Positions 32,077-38,971 of a stretch of 38,971 nt of DNA are shown here, in pieces; the stretch's first letter is position 1, and each line of letters starts with the position of its first letter. Below the pieces are notes generated by a model. The model was not told the DNA's origin, made no database searches, and saw nothing but the letters and a program-made list of their open reading frames with translations. The stretch lies in assembly GCA_003214465.1 (NCBI GenBank), contig QCLO01000017.1:1-38971 (forward strand), in the 5' to 3' direction. The position numbers were made by a program, and so were the translations under genes. The stretch comes from Acidimicrobiales bacterium AG-414-N20. GTDB taxonomy: Bacteria > Actinomycetota > Acidimicrobiia > Acidimicrobiales > MedAcidi-G1.

Positions 32077-32880
32077 CTAGTCAAGTAGATCAGGTTCGTC
32101 AAGCAATATTTTGTCAAATAAAGGCTGAGCGCTGAACCAACCTGAAAAAGCATTACCGACTTGTTTATTGGTTAGATCTGCAGTTTCGTCATCTATCAGT
32201 TCAGTATCACCTGCAGCATCGGCGAGCAACTGAGCTTGACAGGTTCTTTCCATCGTTACGAAAAGCCAAAGTGCTTCGTCTACAGTTTCACCCAATGTTA
32301 AAAGGCCATGATTTTTAAGTATCGCTGCTTTACAGTGACCTAGAGCTGCAGCGATTCTTTTACCTTCAAGTGGGTCAAGTACCACCCCTGTGTAATCATC
32401 GAATAAAACATGATTGTTGTAAAATATGCAACTATCTTGCGTTATAGGGTCAAGCATTTTTCCAAGCGATGAGAATGCCTTTCCGAAAAGAGAATGAGAG
32501 TGAGCGGCTGCAACAATCTCAGGTCGCTCCATGTGGATAGCAGAATGAATGGCGAATGCCGCCTGATTCACAGCGTAACTTCCTTCAATTACGTCGCCGT
32601 TATGGTCAACTAATAGAAGATCAGAGACTGATATGTGGCTGAAGTTCATGCCAAAAGGATTGACCCAGAAGCACTCGGTTTCCTCTGGATCTCTTGCAGT
32701 TATGTGCCCAGCTACCCCTTCACTGAAGCCATAACGTCCGAAAATTCTAAACGCTGCTGCTAGTCGTTCTTTTCTATGTCGTCGTTCATCTTCAAAGTTT
32801 TCGAAAGCAGGTATTTCATGCATCAACGGCAGACTTGTTTGAAATCTCTGGGAAGCTTCCACATCTTTTTCATCGTTCAT
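32077..32880 (-). CDS. Class II aldolase/adducin family protein
   Basis: The 267 residues form the class II aldolase/adducin fold. Zinc-binding histidines are in AAAHSHS and KNHGLLTLG, with a third histidine expected near the C-terminal half. The SEGVAGHITARDP segment and the VNPFGMNFSHI loop are typical of this branch, which is often annotated as aldolase but includes decarboxylases and uncharacterised enzymes. The substrate cannot be read. GAGGTG lies four bases before the ATG. It converges with the nuclease-like gene, only five bases apart, and precedes no partner gene. Confidence 0.85.
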   Translation of the reverse strand: MNDEKDVEASQRFQTSLPLMHEIPAFENFEDERRHRKERLAAAFRIFGRYGFSEGVAGHITARDPEETECFWVNPFGMNFSHISVSDLLLVDHNGDVIEGSYAVNQAAFAIHSAIHMERPEIVAAAHSHSLFGKAFSSLGKMLDPITQDSCIFYNNHVLFDDYTGVVLDPLEGKRIAAALGHCKAAILKNHGLLTLGETVDEALWLFVTMERTCQAQLLADAAGDTELIDDETADLTNKQVGNAFSGWFSAQPLFDKILLDEPDLLD

Positions 32881-32922
32881 TTAACACCTCATTAAGTAGT
32901 TTAATTGAGCTTGAATAAAATA

Positions 32923-34011
32923 TCATTTAGTGGGAATTTTTGCAGATTGATTTCTAAGCCAATGATCTGCCATTACCAGAAGGGTCATAGCCTCGACCAT
33001 AGGAACAGCTCTTGGTAAAACACACGGATCGTGTCGTCCCTTAGCTTCCAGAGTGATTGGTTTGTTGCTGCTGTCGACTGTTTCCTGAGGGGTGGAAATC
33101 GTCGCAGTGGGTTTAAATGCCACACGGAAGATGATTTCTGAACCATTTGTAATTCCACCTTGGACACCGCCTGAATGGTTAGAGGTAGTGACCGGCTTGG
33201 AAGAACCAGGTTCAAAAAGATCATTATGCTCACTTCCTGTCATTTCAACAGCAGAGAACCCACTCCCTATATCGAAACCTTTAGATGCGGGCAATGAAAG
33301 CATTGCTTTGGCTAGATCTGCCTCAATCCGATCAAAAACAGGAACTCCAAGACCGGGAGGAACGCCTCTTACTAGGCATGTGACAATGCCGCCAAGTGAA
33401 TCACCATTTTTTCTTGCATCAGTTATTGCGGCAGTCATCGCCTCTGATGCTTCTCGATCTGGGCATCGAGTTATTTCTGACTCGATGTCATCTATATTGA
33501 CAGTTTCTGTTTTCACGTCTGCTTTTATATCGTGAATTTGTGAGACCCAAGCAAGAACTTCCATGTCAGTTGTTTCATTTAAAAGCGCCCTTGCTACGCC
33601 ACCAGCAGCCACTCTTCCGATTGTTTCGCGTGCACTAGAACGACCACCGCCTTGCCAGTTGCGAATGCCGTATTTTGCATCATAAGTGAAATCAGCATGT
33701 GACGGCCTGTAAGCATCTTTTAGGTGTTCATATGCGGCAGGTTTCGCATCTTCATTTCGGATTAAAATTGCAATGGGAGTTCCAATCGTTTTTCCCTCGA
33801 ATACACCTGAAAGTATTTCCGCTGTGTCTGATTCATCACGCTGAGTTGTGATTCTGCTCTGCCCGGGACGTCTCCTGTCAAGGTCACGTTGAATATCCGC
33901 CTCCTCCAAGGAAAGCAAAGAAGGACAGCCGTCTATGACCACTCCTACGCCTCCTCCGTGACTTTCACCCCAGGTGGATATTTTAAATAAAGAACCGAAA
34001 GTGTTTCCCAT
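32923..34011 (-). CDS. aroC: Chorismate synthase AroC
   Basis: AroC makes chorismate from EPSP with reduced FMN, the last shikimate step. The signatures are [18 protein letters not shown] at the N-terminus, [47 protein letters not shown] and [17 protein letters not shown]. The start is set at 34011, where the conserved MGNTFG begins; ATGs at 34023 and 34053 add non-conserved residues. A TATGAT box lies seven bases before that ATG, supporting a leaderless mRNA. No other shikimate gene is in the window. Confidence 0.96.
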   Translation of the reverse strand: MGNTFGSLFKISTWGESHGGGVGVVIDGCPSLLSLEEADIQRDLDRRRPGQSRITTQRDESDTAEILSGVFEGKTIGTPIAILIRNEDAKPAAYEHLKDAYRPSHADFTYDAKYGIRNWQGGGRSSARETIGRVAAGGVARALLNETTDMEVLAWVSQIHDIKADVKTETVNIDDIESEITRCPDREASEAMTAAITDARKNGDSLGGIVTCLVRGVPPGLGVPVFDRIEADLAKAMLSLPASKGFDIGSGFSAVEMTGSEHNDLFEPGSSKPVTTSNHSGGVQGGITNGSEIIFRVAFKPTATISTPQETVDSSNKPITLEAKGRHDPCVLPRAVPMVEAMTLLVMADHWLRNQSAKIPTK

Positions 34012-34018
34012 TACATAG

Positions 34019-34024
34019 ATCATA
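34019..34024 (-). promoter_or_regulatory. Candidate -10 box (TATGAT) for leaderless aroC
   Basis: TATGAT on the reverse strand lies seven bases before the aroC ATG. It is back to back with the box of the divergent acyl-CoA synthetase gene. Confidence 0.45.
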
Positions 34025-34066
34025 GAGGGCTTTAGGCCCACGCTAGGTCTCATTAAATGAGTGCGA

Positions 34067-34072
34067 TAACCT
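34067..34072 (+). promoter_or_regulatory. Candidate -10 box (TAACCT) for leaderless acyl-CoA synthetase gene
   Basis: TAACCT lies six bases before GTG 34079, and no Shine-Dalgarno sequence is present. The divergent aroC start is only 67 bases away. Confidence 0.45.
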
Positions 34073-34078
34073 CAAAGC

Positions 34079-35701
34079 GTGTCTGCAACCTATGGAAATC
34101 TAAATATAGCTACCGCATGGGAGGCAATTAGCGACCAAATAGGTGATCTTACAGCTATATATTCGGGTGAAAATTCAGAATCTTGGGAAGAATTTGAAAA
34201 GCGTTCCGCATCGTTAGCTAAAACTTTTTCCGAAAAAGGTTTAAAACGTGACTCAAAAGTAGCTTTTTATTGTTACAACGGTCCGGAGTACCTAGAAGGT
34301 CAATTTGCTGCTTTTAAAATAAGAGCCATTCCAGCAAATGTTAACTACCGGTATCTGGATGAAGAATTGGCTTATATTTTGAACAATGCCGATGCTGAAG
34401 CACTCTTATTCGATTCAAGTTTGACAGAGCGAGTTGACTCCGTACGTTCAAGATGTCCAAAACTGAAAGTTTTTTTAAGAGTTGGTGAAGGCCCTTCCGA
34501 GGATTGGATCACCAATTACGAAGATGCTGTAAATAATGACCCACTTCCTCGGATTGAAAGATCAGGAGATGATCTTTGGTTCCTCTACACGGGTGGTACG
34601 ACCGGCAGTCCGAAAGCTGTGATGTGGTCACATGCAGGACTCATGGGAGGGATGGCAGAAACTTTTCGTTCACTTGGAGAGAAAGTTCCAGAAAATTTTG
34701 AAGAAGCAGCCGAAATAGCTAAAAGAGTTACAGGCGAAGGTAAAGAGATAAGACAACTTTGTGCTGCGCCGTTAATGCATGGAACCTCTAGCCTCACCGC
34801 TTTGGGTACTCATATGCATGGAGGGTTGGTAGCCACGCTTTCTTCTAGAACATTTGACCCTAAAGAGCTTTGGGAAATGGTAGAAAAATGCAAAATAACG
34901 ATGCTTACGATTGTCGGTGACGCTTTCGCTAGACCCATGATTGATGAACTTGAAGACTCTTTAAAAAGCGATACTGTTTGGGACCTTTCTTCTCTGCGAC
35001 TCGTGATGTCATCAGGGGTGATGTTCAGCGCTCCTCTGAAAGAGCGTCTCCTAGATCTTCATAGTTGCACTATTTTGGATGCATTAGGTTCCAGTGAAGG
35101 AACTGGAATGGGTAAACAAGTAACTTCGCGAAGAAAAAAAGATACGGGAACAGCAAGGTTTTTTCTTGGCGAACACACAAGAGTTCTTTCAGAAGATGGT
35201 GAAGAAATTGAACCCGGATCTGAAAAGATCGGAAAACTTGCGCTCGGTTATCCATTGCCAGTCGGGTATTACAAAGATCCTGAAAAAACAGAATTAACTT
35301 TTCCAACAATTAATGGCCGAAGATGGTCAATACCTGGTGATTGGGCAACAATTGAAAAAGACGGCTCCATCACGCTTTTAGGCCGAGGTTCAGAGTGTAT
35401 AAATACAGGGGGTGAGAAAGTCTTCCCCGAAGAAGTCGAAGAAGCATTAAAAATCAACTCCTTAGTCGTCGATTGTAATGTGGTGGGTCTCCCTGATGAC
35501 CGTTGGGGACAAGCAGTCACGGCAGTAGTAGAAGTTAAAAAAGGAGAAACCTTGAAAGAGGTAGAGTTGTTAAACGACGTAAAAGAACGTTTAGCAGGCT
35601 ATAAAGTCCCCAAAAGTGTGATCTTCGTTGAAAAACTAAAGCGTGGACCTAATGGAAAATCCGACTACAGGTGGGCACGTGAGACAGCTGAATCTTCATG
35701 A
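34079..35701 (+). CDS. AMP-dependent acyl-CoA synthetase (FadD-type)
   Basis: The enzyme activates a carboxylic acid to an acyl-AMP and then acyl-CoA. The 540 residues contain the ATP loop YTGGTTGSPKAVMWSH, the LGSSEGTGMG motif, the GDWATIEKDGSITLLGRGSE hinge region and the catalytic lysine in GPNGKSDYRWA. INTGGEKVFPEEVEEAL is typical of fatty-acid- and steroid-acid-CoA ligases. The start is GTG 34079. Its neighbours (SDR, acyl-CoA dehydrogenase) point to lipid or acid breakdown, with unknown chain type. Confidence 0.9.
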   Translation: MSATYGNLNIATAWEAISDQIGDLTAIYSGENSESWEEFEKRSASLAKTFSEKGLKRDSKVAFYCYNGPEYLEGQFAAFKIRAIPANVNYRYLDEELAYILNNADAEALLFDSSLTERVDSVRSRCPKLKVFLRVGEGPSEDWITNYEDAVNNDPLPRIERSGDDLWFLYTGGTTGSPKAVMWSHAGLMGGMAETFRSLGEKVPENFEEAAEIAKRVTGEGKEIRQLCAAPLMHGTSSLTALGTHMHGGLVATLSSRTFDPKELWEMVEKCKITMLTIVGDAFARPMIDELEDSLKSDTVWDLSSLRLVMSSGVMFSAPLKERLLDLHSCTILDALGSSEGTGMGKQVTSRRKKDTGTARFFLGEHTRVLSEDGEEIEPGSEKIGKLALGYPLPVGYYKDPEKTELTFPTINGRRWSIPGDWATIEKDGSITLLGRGSECINTGGEKVFPEEVEEALKINSLVVDCNVVGLPDDRWGQAVTAVVEVKKGETLKEVELLNDVKERLAGYKVPKSVIFVEKLKRGPNGKSDYRWARETAESS

Positions 35702-36562
35702 TTAGAGATCTATGAGAGGTGGTGCTGGCCATGGTAATTCTTCACCGGTCACTATGGAAGAATGTCTTGATTTAACACCGTTTAGATGCTGGTCGTCAGT
35801 GAAAATCCAAAACTTATTATTTGAAATTGCTTGGTATACGAGTTCGGCCACCTCGTCAGGTTGCTTGGCGTTAGTGACTATCCACTCCATAAAAGCTTCT
35901 CTTAGAAGAAGTTCGTCTTCAGTAAAGTCACCAGTTGAACTATTAAGTAAATCTTCCGGACGGTTTCTTTCTGAGTTGAATATGTTTGTTGATACGAACC
36001 CCGGGCAAAGACAACTGACGCCCACATTAGAATTTTCTGTCAATAATTCCTGACGTAGTGTTTCAGCTATAGATACAACCGCAAATTTTGTGGCGTTGTA
36101 GGGCCCAAGATTTGGAACGGAGATGAGCCCTGCGATAGATGCAGTCATGACAATATGGCCTTCGTCCATTTCCTTTATAGCCGGAAGGAAAGTGTTTAAA
36201 CCATGTATGACCCCCCATAGATTCACCCCCATGACCCATTCCCAATCACTTATCGTTGCTTCTGAGATGGAAGAACCAAACCCGACGCCGGCATTAAGAC
36301 AAACTACTTTAGGGCTACCAAACTCCTTTTCGATCTGAGTCTTCATTTCCTCTACAGAAGTGATGTCACTTACATCACAATGAACTCCCATGGCTTTATG
36401 GCCGAGTCCTTTAAGTTCTTCTACAGCTTCTTCAAGAACCGGAATTTCAATATCAGCTAAAGCTACCTTCATTCCTGCTTCCGCTAAACGTTTACCCATT
36501 GAGAGACCTATTCCGGAAGCACCACCAGTTATTAGCGCGGTTTCTTTGTTTACTTCTTTCAT
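35702..36562 (-). CDS. Short-chain dehydrogenase/reductase
   Basis: A 286-residue SDR with the NAD(P) motif TGGASGIG (residues 12-19), the NAG motif in CLNAGVGFG, and the catalytic Ser and YNATK in TASIAGLISVPNLGPYNATKF. Asp after the second strand (ALADIE) favours NAD. AAGGAT ahead of the ATG may serve as ribosome binding site. It lies 17 bases after the mycothione reductase gene on the same strand, so they are probably co-transcribed. Its stop directly touches the acyl-CoA synthetase stop on the other strand. The substrate is unknown. Confidence 0.88.
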   Translation of the reverse strand: MKEVNKETALITGGASGIGLSMGKRLAEAGMKVALADIEIPVLEEAVEELKGLGHKAMGVHCDVSDITSVEEMKTQIEKEFGSPKVVCLNAGVGFGSSISEATISDWEWVMGVNLWGVIHGLNTFLPAIKEMDEGHIVMTASIAGLISVPNLGPYNATKFAVVSIAETLRQELLTENSNVGVSCLCPGFVSTNIFNSERNRPEDLLNSSTGDFTEDELLLREAFMEWIVTNAKQPDEVAELVYQAISNNKFWIFTDDQHLNGVKSRHSSIVTGEELPWPAPPLIDL

Positions 36563-36579
36563 ATATTTACCTATCCTTC

Positions 36580-37932
36580 TTATTCTTCAAAACCTAGTAA
36601 TGCTTGTTCAATAACTTCAGGTAGAGCAGGGTGAACGTAAAGTTGATTGCGAGCTAATTCGTCAACTGTTATAGAAACGTTCATCGCGGTCACTAATTGT
36701 TGAATAAGAGTAGATGCCTGGTAACCAATGATATGAGCTCCCAGCAGAAGGCGAGTACTGGGATCAATTAGCAACTTCACGAAGCCCTGTTGATCCTCCA
36801 TGGCCCAGCCGAATGCAGTATCAGAATAGTCTCTGATGGATTTAAGGTATGGAACCTTGTCGCTCAATAGATCATCTTCAGTGAAACCTACAGATGCTAT
36901 TTGTGGATTTCCGAAGACCGCTTTGGGAATTACAGAACGATCAATCTTTATTAGATTCTCCGGATTTAACAAGTTGTTCGAAATTATCCTCGCTTCTGCG
37001 TTAGCAGTGTGTTTCAGTTGAAGAGGATTTGTCACATCTCCCAAAGCCCAAACTCCATCAGCGGAAGTACGTAAATACTCGTCTGTTATGACATAACCAG
37101 ATTCATCACAACGAACACCGCCTTTTTCAGGGTTCAAAAATTCGGTATTGGGGTTGCGGCCAGTTGCTATCAAAAGTTCGTCTGCTTCAATATCAGTTCC
37201 TTTTTTCAAATTAATAAGAAATTTCCCTTTGTGTGCGACATGCTCAACCTCCTCAGAAAGATAAACAGTAAATCTGTCCTCGTATATCTCTGTAATCCGT
37301 TTACGTATAGAGGAGTCTGCCTCGCGTAAGAACTCTTCACCACGTAAAACCATTGTCACCTCAGAACCGAAAGCTCCAAAAATATGAGCCATTTCGATTG
37401 CAATAAAACCGCCACCAACAATTACGATTCGGTCAGGCAAATCACTCATTCTCATAATGGAGTCGGAAGTGTGAAACGGTGTTTCGTCCAAACCCGGTAA
37501 TTGCGGAATGTCAGGCTGAGCACCCGCAGCTATGACTATCTGATCAGCAGAAATCACTTCTCCAGCTATTGAAAGAGTCTTTTCGGATATAAAAGCAGCT
37601 TTATCTCTGTAGACCGTCACATTCTCAAGACCTTCACGGTAACTCAGACCGGCTTCGGCTATCGGGTCGATTCTTCCAAAAATTCGTTTTTGTATTTCAT
37701 CCCAATCAACGCCAGAAAATGAAGACTTGACACCAAGTTTTTTTGCAGTTTGAGCGTTAAGCGAGAGGTCAGCTGCATAAACGAGCATTTTTGAAGGAAT
37801 GCATCCACGATTCATGCATGTCCCCCCAAATTCAGCTGGTTCCGCGATTGCAATATCAAGGTGGTCGTGTTCAGGTCCGATAATCGTATTGCCTGAACCC
37901 GCTCCAATGATTAATAGATCGTGATGCGGCAT
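36580..37932 (-). CDS. mtr: Mycothione reductase-like flavoprotein disulfide reductase
   Basis: The 450 residues form the pyridine nucleotide-disulfide reductase fold with FAD motif IIGAGSGNTI, redox pair Cys39 and Cys44 in FGGTCMNRGCIPSKM, NAD(P) motif IVGGGFIAIEMA and the C-terminal His434/Glu439 pair (HPALPEV). SGN, FGRIDPIA, YSDTAFGWAMED and GYQASTLIQ closely match mycobacterial mycothione reductase rather than lipoamide dehydrogenase. This points to mycothiol as redox thiol. The start at 37932 is used; the frame back to 38055 only overlaps the upstream gene. It begins four bases after that gene's stop. Confidence 0.88.
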   Translation of the reverse strand: MPHHDLLIIGAGSGNTIIGPEHDHLDIAIAEPAEFGGTCMNRGCIPSKMLVYAADLSLNAQTAKKLGVKSSFSGVDWDEIQKRIFGRIDPIAEAGLSYREGLENVTVYRDKAAFISEKTLSIAGEVISADQIVIAAGAQPDIPQLPGLDETPFHTSDSIMRMSDLPDRIVIVGGGFIAIEMAHIFGAFGSEVTMVLRGEEFLREADSSIRKRITEIYEDRFTVYLSEEVEHVAHKGKFLINLKKGTDIEADELLIATGRNPNTEFLNPEKGGVRCDESGYVITDEYLRTSADGVWALGDVTNPLQLKHTANAEARIISNNLLNPENLIKIDRSVIPKAVFGNPQIASVGFTEDDLLSDKVPYLKSIRDYSDTAFGWAMEDQQGFVKLLIDPSTRLLLGAHIIGYQASTLIQQLVTAMNVSITVDELARNQLYVHPALPEVIEQALLGFEE

Positions 37933-37936
37933 CTTT

Positions 37937-38971
37937 TTAATTAGAAGCCAAAAGGTGACCCAGAGAACGCAATGTTTGAGTACCTGCTCCCAAAGAAGTA
38001 GTGATGTGCTTATTCCATAGGGTGTAACGGTAAAGAGGGTAGTCGGTTGAAACACCCATTCCGCCGTGGCAATGTTGAGTAGCGTGTGCGATTTCTGTGG
38101 CGCGTTCTGAAGCCCACCACTTAGCTACTAGAAGATCCTCAAGAGCATCAAGGCCTGCACTGAGACGCCAAGCGGCAGAAAAGGTTGTAAGTCTTATGCC
38201 GCCTACGTTTATGAATTGGTCTGCTAAACGTTGAGTCACAGCCTGAAAAGTGGCGAGTGGCCTTCCGAATTGTTCCCTTTCGCTGGTATACGAGGCAGTC
38301 ATTTTCAGCGCTGTTTCAGTTACCCCTAACTGGGTTGCGCAAAGGCTGACGAGTAAAATCTGGTGAAGCCAAGCGACACTTTCCTTACCGCCTATTTTTT
38401 CAGCAGGTGTAGCTTCAAACGACAACTCCCAGAGAGGTTCGCCCCGAGTTGAGCTGGTAGATCGCATAGTAATATTTGAATCTTCTAGATCCACTATGAA
38501 AAGAGAAGGTTCGCCATCACCCATGGCTGTTACTAAAGCTGAATCAGCATGGTTTGCATATTCGACTACAATTTTTCTACCAGTTATAAGCCCATTTTCA
38601 TAAGAAGTGCTTGGTTCCATAAATTGATCATTTAAAAATTCCTGAGATGCGAAAGTTAATATTTTCGAGCCGTCTGCCACTTTAGGCAGTAAAGATTTCC
38701 GCTGATCATCTGTGGCGAATTTGTCCAATGTTACAGAAGAAACCAAGGTCGGTAGTAAAGGGATGGGGGCTACATGTTGTCCCTGTGAGCGGAGTAAACA
38801 GGCAAGGGCAACGATATCCAAGCCGGCACCCCCAACATCTTCTTTAAGAGTTGCCCCTATCAGTCCTGAAGAAACAAACTTGCCCCAGAGTTCTTTATCA
38901 AACCACTCTTGCGAAGCTTCTATTTCTCTTAAAACTTCTAAATCTATATGATCATCGAGAATACGTTCAGC
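37937..38971 (-). CDS. Acyl-CoA dehydrogenase (5' end outside window)
   Basis: The reverse frame is open to the right edge (codon at 38969-38971), so TTG 38821 is not the start. The 345 visible residues cover the N-terminal helical domain from about AERILDDHIDLE through the beta domain to the C-terminal helices. The last part has REQFGRPLATFQAVTQRLAD and QHCHGGMGVSTDYPLYRYT, clear acyl-CoA dehydrogenase signatures. The catalytic Glu cannot be placed with confidence. Such short actinobacterial forms often act as heteromers. It lies upstream of the mycothione reductase gene in the same orientation. Confidence 0.9.
   Translation of the reverse strand, partial: AERILDDHIDLEVLREIEASQEWFDKELWGKFVSSGLIGATLKEDVGGAGLDIVALACLLRSQGQHVAPIPLLPTLVSSVTLDKFATDDQRKSLLPKVADGSKILTFASQEFLNDQFMEPSTSYENGLITGRKIVVEYANHADSALVTAMGDGEPSLFIVDLEDSNITMRSTSSTRGEPLWELSFEATPAEKIGGKESVAWLHQILLVSLCATQLGVTETALKMTASYTSEREQFGRPLATFQAVTQRLADQFINVGGIRLTTFSAAWRLSAGLDALEDLLVAKWWASERATEIAHATQHCHGGMGVSTDYPLYRYTLWNKHITTSLGAGTQTLRSLGHLLASN

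Noticed and set aside
33092-33535. 147-codon frame on the plus strand inside aroC
   Set aside because: It is antisense to the conserved chorismate synthase frame and its composition is that of a shadow.
37933-38055. N-terminal extension of the mycothione reductase frame
   Set aside because: It overlaps the end of the acyl-CoA dehydrogenase gene; the FAD motif begins right after the ATG at 37932.
38712-38951. 79-codon plus-strand frame at the right edge
   Set aside because: It is opposite the acyl-CoA dehydrogenase frame, which continues to the window end.
1-38971. CRISPR array, prophage, insertion sequence or toxin-antitoxin pair
   Set aside because: No spaced repeats, transposase, integrase or phage genes were seen on either strand.

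Overview
The window looks like a chromosomal segment of a streamlined, low-to-medium GC actinobacterium, most likely a marine Acidimicrobiia-type lineage. The lineage is inferred from gene content, not from a marker tree. Actinobacterial signs are a BldD-type regulator with the c-di-GMP motif, the gcvH-garA-merR-DUF151-merR block known from mycobacteria (Rv1826 to Rv1830), a mycothione-reductase-type disulfide reductase, a one-subunit glycyl-tRNA synthetase and an RF2 gene without a programmed frameshift. Genes are packed tightly. Many starts are TTG or GTG, and several convergent pairs are separated by 0 to 5 bases.

Layout: 1-1500 holds the end of sufB and a small four-cysteine protein. 1569-6229 is a housekeeping run, phoH-ybeY-corC-era-uppS-recO (RNA maturation, ribosome assembly, undecaprenyl phosphate, recombination). 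6274-10975 holds glyS, a pyruvate phosphate dikinase homologue without its ATP-grasp domain, and dnaG. 11060-13632 holds tRNA-Asn, a tiny ORF, a reverse-strand glycosyltransferase/fatty-acid-hydroxylase pair, and a CAT-anticodon tRNA that ends three bases before an alcohol dehydrogenase gene. 14670-19361 holds a 51-residue membrane protein, bldD, secA and prfB. 19513-22536 holds ftsEX followed by a Rieske protein and a methyltransferase.

22537-27331 is the least familiar part. A reverse-strand lipoprotein joins a LysM domain to a substrate-binding-protein-like domain, and it diverges from a two-gene operon of an anchored hypothetical protein and a DUF2079 membrane protein. 27352-32071 holds a HIT hydrolase, pgsA-like synthase, gcvH, a GarA-like FHA gene that seems to start with ATT, merR, a phosphoribosyltransferase, DUF151, a second merR and a small nuclease-like protein. 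32077-38971 is metabolic: class II aldolase, aroC, acyl-CoA synthetase, SDR, mycothione reductase and the end of an acyl-CoA dehydrogenase.

No CRISPR array, phage gene, transposase or obvious genomic island was seen. The most interesting items are a recurring TANNNT box six or seven bases before start codons (likely leaderless mRNAs), the tRNA-dehydrogenase junction, the ATT-started FHA gene, the half-length dikinase, the LysM-binding-protein fusion and an unlisted small membrane protein.
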